In this document: positions 13,924 to 17,649 of the stretch, piece after piece
Position numbering within the stretch: the stretch's first letter is position 1
How the letters are laid out: every line of letters starts with the position of its first letter
NCBI GenBank assembly: GCA_002495225.1
Contig: DAEF01000055.1
Location: forward strand, 3,872 to 21,520
DNA from: Methanoregulaceae archaeon UBA288
GTDB taxonomy: Archaea > Halobacteriota > Methanomicrobia > Methanomicrobiales > Methanospirillaceae
DNA: 17,649 bases
Direction of reading: 5' to 3'
Notes under the pieces: generated by a model
What the model was told of the DNA's origin: nothing
Seen by the model: only the letters and a program-made list of their open reading frames with translations
Databases searched by the model: none
Made by a program: the position numbers and the translations under genes

Positions 13924-15393
13924 ATGAATGACGACCGCCCCGTCGACCTCAACGCGATCGCCACCCGCGCCATGAAGCAGTACGGCTTCGAGCCCCGGTT
14001 CCCCCCTCCCGTCCTCGCCGAGGTCGCGGCCGTACCCCCCGACGCCCTTCCCGACGGCCGGCGGGGCGTCCGCGATCTCACGGACCTCCTCTGGTCCTCG
14101 ATCGACAACTGGGACTCCATGGACCTCGACCAGATCGAGTACTGCGAGCGCGGGCCCGGAGGCGAGATCCTCTCCCGCGTCGCCATCGCCGACGTCGACC
14201 TCTTCGTCGAAAAGGGGTCCGCGACCGACCGGCATGCGGCCCACAACGGCTTCTCGGTCTACACCGGCGTCGTCACCTACCCCATGCTCCCTGACCCGCT
14301 CAGCAAGGGGGTGAGCTCCCTCCTCCCGGACGGCGACCGCATGGCCGTCGTGATGGAATACGCGGTCCTCCCCGACGGCAGCGTCCGGCCGGGCGAGCTC
14401 TACCCCGCCCGGGTCCGCAACCACGCCAAGCTCGTCTACGAAGAGGTCGGCGAATGGTTCGAGGGGACGGGGGAGATCCCAGCCCTGGTCCGCGATACGC
14501 CCGGGCTCGAGGCCCAGCTCCGCCTCCAGCTCGAGGCCATGAAGCGGCTCCGGAAGCGCCGGCACGAGCAGGGCGCGCTCGAGCTCGACACGGTCGAGGC
14601 CGAGCCCCTCGTCGAGGACGGCGTCGTCCGCGACCTCGTGGTCCAGCGGCAGAACATGGCGCGGTGCCTTATCGAGGAGTTCATGGTCGCGGCCAACGGG
14701 ACCATGGTCGCGTTCCTCGAGCGGGCCGATCTCCCCATGCTCCAGCGCGTCGTCCGCGTCCCGCGGTACTGGGACCGGATCGTGGCCACCGCGGCCCTCT
14801 ACGGCGAGAAGCTGCCCGCGGACCCCGACGCGAAGGCCCTCGCCGCGTTCCTGCTCCGGCGGCGGGCGGCCGACCCGGACCGATTCCCCGACCTCTCCCT
14901 GACCGTGATCAAGCTCCTGGGGCCCGGTGAGTACGTGGCGCTCGGGCCCGGCGAGGAGTCCGACGGCCACTTCAGCCTCGCCGTCACGGACTACACCCAT
15001 GCGACGGCCCCGAACCGGCGGTATCCCGACATGGTCAACCAGCGGCTCGTCGCCTCCGTCCTCGAGGGCACGCCCGTCCCCTACGGTGAGGACGAGCTCG
15101 TCGGGCTTGCGGCCTGGCTCTCCGACCGCGAGAAGGGGACCAAGAAGGTCGAGCGGTTCGTGCACAAGGCCGTTGCCGCCGTCCTCCTCCACAACCGTGT
15201 CGGCGAGGTCTTCGAGGGGCTCGTCACGGGGGCCTCGCCCAAGGGGACCTGGGTCCGGATCATCACCCCGCCCGTCGAGGGGCGGGTCATGCGCGGCGAT
15301 GAGGGGCTTGCCGTCGGCGATCGGGTCCAGGTCCGGCTCCTCGGGACCGACGCGTACCGGGGCTTCATCGACTTCGAGAACGCGGGCCGCTGA
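13924..15393 (+). CDS. RNB-domain exoribonuclease (RNase II/R family) with C-terminal S1-like domain
   Basis: The 489-residue product carries the RNB catalytic segment SIDNWDSMDLDQIEY (about residues 59-73; Asp61, Asp67 and Asp69 align with metal-binding acids, and the position of the fourth is Gln70). The second signature, HFSLAVTDYTHATAPNRRYP, begins at His349 and contains the Arg pair that contacts RNA phosphates. Residues about 425-487 form an S1/OB-like domain (GEVFEGLVTGASPKGTWVRI). The family degrades RNA 3' to 5' in the cytoplasm. There are no N-terminal cold-shock domains, so it is shorter than E. coli RNase II and fits compact archaeal members. ATG 13924 follows an AT-rich CCCTAATCAATTACC and has no Shine-Dalgarno, suggesting a leaderless transcript. 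The gene is intact, unlike the sequence before it. Confidence 0.93.
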   Translation: MNDDRPVDLNAIATRAMKQYGFEPRFPPPVLAEVAAVPPDALPDGRRGVRDLTDLLWSSIDNWDSMDLDQIEYCERGPGGEILSRVAIADVDLFVEKGSATDRHAAHNGFSVYTGVVTYPMLPDPLSKGVSSLLPDGDRMAVVMEYAVLPDGSVRPGELYPARVRNHAKLVYEEVGEWFEGTGEIPALVRDTPGLEAQLRLQLEAMKRLRKRRHEQGALELDTVEAEPLVEDGVVRDLVVQRQNMARCLIEEFMVAANGTMVAFLERADLPMLQRVVRVPRYWDRIVATAALYGEKLPADPDAKALAAFLLRRRAADPDRFPDLSLTVIKLLGPGEYVALGPGEESDGHFSLAVTDYTHATAPNRRYPDMVNQRLVASVLEGTPVPYGEDELVGLAAWLSDREKGTKKVERFVHKAVAAVLLHNRVGEVFEGLVTGASPKGTWVRIITPPVEGRVMRGDEGLAVGDRVQVRLLGTDAYRGFIDFENAGR

Positions 15394-15401
15394 TCCTCGC
15401 C

Positions 15402-15788
15402 TCAGCGTGGCGATCCGGTTCTGCCGTCGCTCGTCTCCGGGCAGGTGTCGGGCCCGCCCTCCTCGCCCCCTTCCGGGACGCGGCAGCCGATGACGCGCCA
15501 GCCGCTGCGGGTGTGCTCCTCCACGATCTCGTCGAGGGACCGGCGGTTGGGCGCGTCGTTCCGGATCGCGTCCACGTACTCGTTCTCGTCCTGGTCGAGC
15601 AGGTAGAACCGGTCTTTATCGATGTCGTACCCGATCGACTGCGGGGAGATCTCGTTCTCGCCCCAGGTGTAGCCGACCCAGGGCACGGGGGCGAACGGGA
15701 GCTCGCTCTCCAACTCGAGCCAGACATCGTCGAGGCTCGGCCCCTCGGGGCGGGTGATGATGTGCCGGAGGAAGGTGACGCGGTACAT
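15402..15788 (-). CDS. Conserved-looking hypothetical acidic protein
   Basis: The 128-residue product begins MYRVTFLRHIITRPEGPSLD and continues with VPWVGYTWGENEISPQSIGY, then DIDKDRFYLLDQDENEYVDA and EHTRSGWRVIGCRVPEGGEE. It is soluble, acidic, with no signal peptide, and its last 25 residues look unstructured. The mix of aromatic and charged residues and near-total G/C in third positions support a real gene. I do not recognise the family. It converges on the exoribonuclease gene with 8 bases between the stops. TATTAA at 15811-15816, read on the minus strand, lies about 25 bases before the ATG and suggests a leaderless transcript. Confidence 0.75.
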   Translation of the reverse strand: MYRVTFLRHIITRPEGPSLDDVWLELESELPFAPVPWVGYTWGENEISPQSIGYDIDKDRFYLLDQDENEYVDAIRNDAPNRRSLDEIVEEHTRSGWRVIGCRVPEGGEEGGPDTCPETSDGRTGSPR

Positions 15789-15879
15789 GGGTGGGCATGG
15801 CCGGCCCTGCTATTAATGCGTTGCCAGCCCCCCGTGGGCCGAAGCTGTTATTGCCCGGCAGCGCACGAGAACTCTCTGC

Positions 15880-16227
15880 ATGGCAGAGGTCTGCAATCGG
15901 CCCGACCGGGTCGTGGTCGAGATCGGAAGGCTTCGCGGACGGTTCCCGTTCAGCATGGCGCTCGGGCGGGTCTACCACGCGCCGCGCCCCCTGCGCTTCG
16001 TCGCCCGGCTACCCGGCGAAATCGACCCGCAGTTCGACTATGTCGTGGTCGACCATTTCCCGGTCGAGGTGGACGCACTCCGGGTCTACTTCGAGCCTGA
16101 CGGGGTCTTCCCGGACCTTGTCCAGGCCTTCAAGCCGCCGCTCGTCCTCGAGGAGGGAGACGTGCTCGAGCCCACGATCCCTGCAGACCTGCCGGCGGCC
16201 TGCAGGACGGGGGCAGGCCCGGGCTGA
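15880..16227 (+). CDS. Hypothetical soluble protein
   Basis: The 115-residue product starts MAEVCNRPDRVVVEIGRLRG and contains FPFSMALGRVYHAPRPLRFV, then FDYVVVDHFPVEVDALRVYF and PPLVLEEGDVLEPTIPADLP. It looks like a compact alpha/beta protein without membrane helices or signal peptide. I do not recognise it. ATG 15880 lies about 30 bases after GTTATTG, a plausible TATA element, and 91 bases from the divergent start at 15788, so the two hypothetical genes share a promoter region. It converges on the Thr/Pro-rich gene with a 5-base gap between the stops. Confidence 0.7.
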   Translation: MAEVCNRPDRVVVEIGRLRGRFPFSMALGRVYHAPRPLRFVARLPGEIDPQFDYVVVDHFPVEVDALRVYFEPDGVFPDLVQAFKPPLVLEEGDVLEPTIPADLPAACRTGAGPG

Positions 16228-16232
16228 GCCCG

Positions 16233-17120
16233 TCAGTCCGTCTCTTCCTCTTCTTCGTCCTCTTCCTCCGTCTGCAAGGCCGACGGTGACGCGGGCGGCT
16301 GGGTGTGCTCGACTGTCGGCGGCGCAGTCGGCGCCGCCGTCTCGACCGTCGGGGACGGGGACGGCGTCGATGTCACGGTTGCTTCCGCGGTGGTCTCGGG
16401 CGTGGTGTCCAGGGGGACGGGAACGGTCGTCGCCGGCGTCAGGATCGGCACGGGCAGGGTGGTCTCCGGCGCTATCGTGGTGGGAACTGGCTCTTGGGTC
16501 GCCGTCTCCGCCGGAGGGGTCCCGGTCGTCGCCGCGGTCATCGTCCTGGCCGAGGGCGTGGTCGCGGGCGCTGCCTCCTCCTGCGTCGGCGTCCGCACCG
16601 GGGTGGGGGTCGCGAGCGTCGTCGTCACGTTCTGCCTCGGCGAGGAGGTGGGGGCAGTGGTGATGACGGTGGTCGGCGCGGGCGAGGGGCTCTCGGGCAG
16701 GTCCGGAGTCTGGGCGAAGACCGGGTCTGTCGTCGCGATGGTTGCAATCGTCGCCGGGACCGTGCCGTACGTGGCCGCCGAGACCGTCCAGACCTCGGTC
16801 GGGATCGTCGTCATCGCGGTCCGCTCGATGCTCGCCGTGGCGGCAGCAGTCGACGCCTCCCCAGTCCCGGGTGTCGCGGGCGCCGCCGTCTCGGTCGGGG
16901 ACTCGGGCGTCACGATCGTCACCTGCGGCGCAGCACTCACCCACGTGGGCAGGGGCTCCGGGGTCGCGTTCCCGGCCGAAGACGCCACATCCGCTCCGTG
17001 CTGTGCGAACGGGAGGATCCCCGGCGGTATGAGGGGCGAGGCGAGCCCCACGGCGAAGAGCCCCACACAGGCGAGGACTCCGGCTCCGATGAGGTACCTG
17101 AGGAGACGTTCGCCGTCCAT
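16233..17120 (-). CDS. Membrane-anchored Thr/Pro/Ala-rich stalk-like protein with acidic tail
   Basis: The 295-residue product has one N-terminal hydrophobic segment at about 7-30 (LIGAGVLACVGLFAVGLASP), either a signal anchor or an uncleaved signal peptide. Residues about 45-280 are low complexity, dominated by Thr, Pro, Ala, Val, Ser and Glu in patterns such as TPEP, TTIAPETT, PTPVRTP and SPSPTVE. The last dozen residues are nearly all acidic (EEEDEEEEETD). Such regions are typical of archaeal surface stalks carrying O-linked sugars; a few N-x-S/T sites are also present (NATP, NVTT). No enzyme domain is seen. Low complexity with a biased codon set makes homology searches unreliable, but the correct frame is supported by the signal anchor and by the absence of Thr/Pro logic in other frames. 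TTCTAAAG about 20-25 bases upstream on the minus strand may be its TATA element. Confidence 0.75.
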   Translation of the reverse strand: MDGERLLRYLIGAGVLACVGLFAVGLASPLIPPGILPFAQHGADVASSAGNATPEPLPTWVSAAPQVTIVTPESPTETAAPATPGTGEASTAAATASIERTAMTTIPTEVWTVSAATYGTVPATIATIATTDPVFAQTPDLPESPSPAPTTVITTAPTSSPRQNVTTTLATPTPVRTPTQEEAAPATTPSARTMTAATTGTPPAETATQEPVPTTIAPETTLPVPILTPATTVPVPLDTTPETTAEATVTSTPSPSPTVETAAPTAPPTVEHTQPPASPSALQTEEEDEEEEETD

Positions 17121-17228
17121 ACGATCCTGCGATTGACTTTAGAACTGATGAAGGTTCCGACCCGCGTGCGGGGGTGGAGGTAAAAGGAGCTCCGACCGAA
17201 AGTTTTCTCTCATCTCGGCTCCCCTCAA

Positions 17229-17238
17229 TCGGATATAC
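17229..17238 (+). promoter_or_regulatory. TATA element of the last gene
   Basis: TCGGATATAC lies about 28-37 bases before ATG 17266 and supports that start. Confidence 0.5.
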
Positions 17239-17265
17239 AACGCCCTGCGGGGATTTATCGGGAAC

Positions 17266-17649
17266 ATGTGCCAGGTCACTGCCGTGGTGTCCCCTCTGCC
17301 CCGGCGAGGCGACGGAGGCTACGAGGCCACCATGCTCACCAACCGGCTGCTGCTCCTCCAGGAACGGCTCGACGCGGTCGTCTCCCGACGCCCCCGCCGG
17401 CGCGAAGAGCCGTCACCCGCGGGCGAACGGGCGCTCTGCCGGCACCGGGGCGACTACCTCGGGAGCGACCCGCAACTCAGGCAGAGCAACTACGACAGGA
17501 CCCAGGCACCGTCGATGCACCTGGACTACTTTCGCGACCTCCGGGGGCGGCTCGAGTCGGCCGGCCTGCGCGTGACCGACGCGCCGGTCGACATCCGGGG
17601 CTTCGACGCCTGGCTTGACCGCTGCGCCGTGCTCGACCGGTACTACCGC
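17266..17649 (+). CDS. Partial hypothetical protein, N-terminal 128 residues
   Basis: The frame from ATG 17266 is open to the end of the window. It reads MCQVTAVVSPLPRRGDGGYE, then ATMLTNRLLLLQERLDAVVS, a basic stretch RRPRRREE, GDYLGSDPQLRQSNYDRTQA, MHLDYFRDLRGRLESAGLRV, and ends FDAWLDRCAVLDRYYR. Third codon positions are strongly G/C, which selects this frame over the two overlapping ones. The D-Y-F-R-D-L...G-L-R-V-T-D segment and the D-R-Y-Y-R end loosely resemble the start of class I methyltransferase-like proteins of methanogens, but no cofactor motif has appeared yet. The family therefore stays open. Confidence 0.6.
   Translation, partial: MCQVTAVVSPLPRRGDGGYEATMLTNRLLLLQERLDAVVSRRPRRREEPSPAGERALCRHRGDYLGSDPQLRQSNYDRTQAPSMHLDYFRDLRGRLESAGLRVTDAPVDIRGFDAWLDRCAVLDRYYR

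Noticed and set aside
13915..15192. A 425-codon minus-strand open frame
   Set aside because: Antisense shadow of the RNB exoribonuclease, with repetitive charged composition.
16303..17183. Two long plus-strand frames, one Val/Gly-rich and one Arg/Gly-rich
   Set aside because: Both are shadows of the Thr/Pro-rich minus-strand gene, where antisense Thr and Pro codons give Gly, Arg and Val.
1..17649. CRISPR array, insertion sequence, rRNA or integrase signals
   Set aside because: I saw no regularly spaced repeats, transposase motifs, terminal inverted repeats with target duplications, or rRNA-like segments.

Overview
The window reads as a piece of a high-GC archaeal chromosome, most likely a methanogen of the Methanomicrobiales type. 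This is inferred from gene content: a UbiA-type prenyltransferase resembling the archaeal ether-lipid enzyme, large secreted proteins built from parallel beta-helix, beta-propeller and PKD domains, a DUF5654-type membrane protein, an ATP-cone orphan, and an RNB exoribonuclease. Several starts lie 25-40 bp behind archaeal-style TATA elements. Genus cannot be fixed from sequence reading alone.

Layout. 1-771: UbiA prenyltransferase cut by the window edge and by an in-frame TAA. 890-3178: secreted beta-helix/PKD protein. 3282-5327: soluble hybrid sensor histidine kinase (receiver-GAF-PAS-HisKA-HATPase). 5584-7854: second secreted protein (beta-propeller repeats plus beta-helix). The two secreted proteins end in nearly the same ~60-residue dockerin-like module. 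8054-8145: leftover tail of another histidine kinase. 8215-8448 (minus) and 8669-8935 (plus): two small membrane proteins. 8936-9992: no confident gene. 9993-10469: PAS-only protein. 10529-11131: membrane PH-domain protein. 11172-11588: basic Pro/Arg-rich hypothetical protein.

11655-13832 is a run of broken genes: ATP-cone protein (frameshift), DUF998 membrane protein (in-frame TGA), 2TM protein (frameshift), nitroreductase (frameshift, N-terminus missing), a probable sulfite/nitrite reductase C-terminus (frameshift), and a further minus-strand frame with two stops. 13924-15393: intact RNB-family exoribonuclease. 15402-16227: two divergent hypothetical genes. 16233-17120 (minus): membrane-anchored Thr/Pro-rich protein with an acidic tail. 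17266-17649: a gene running off the window.

Interpretation. Roughly 11-12 kb of coding sequence here is intact, including four genes of about 1.5-2.3 kb, while the breaks cluster in short genes and remnants. That argues for real gene decay over uniform sequencing error, though the UbiA stop, in a lipid-synthesis gene expected to be essential, needs separate verification. I see no CRISPR array, transposase, rRNA or convincing tRNA. The most distinctive functional theme is cell-surface construction: two large exported proteins sharing one C-terminal module, a Thr/Pro stalk-like protein, and a sensor kinase lying between the two module-bearing genes.
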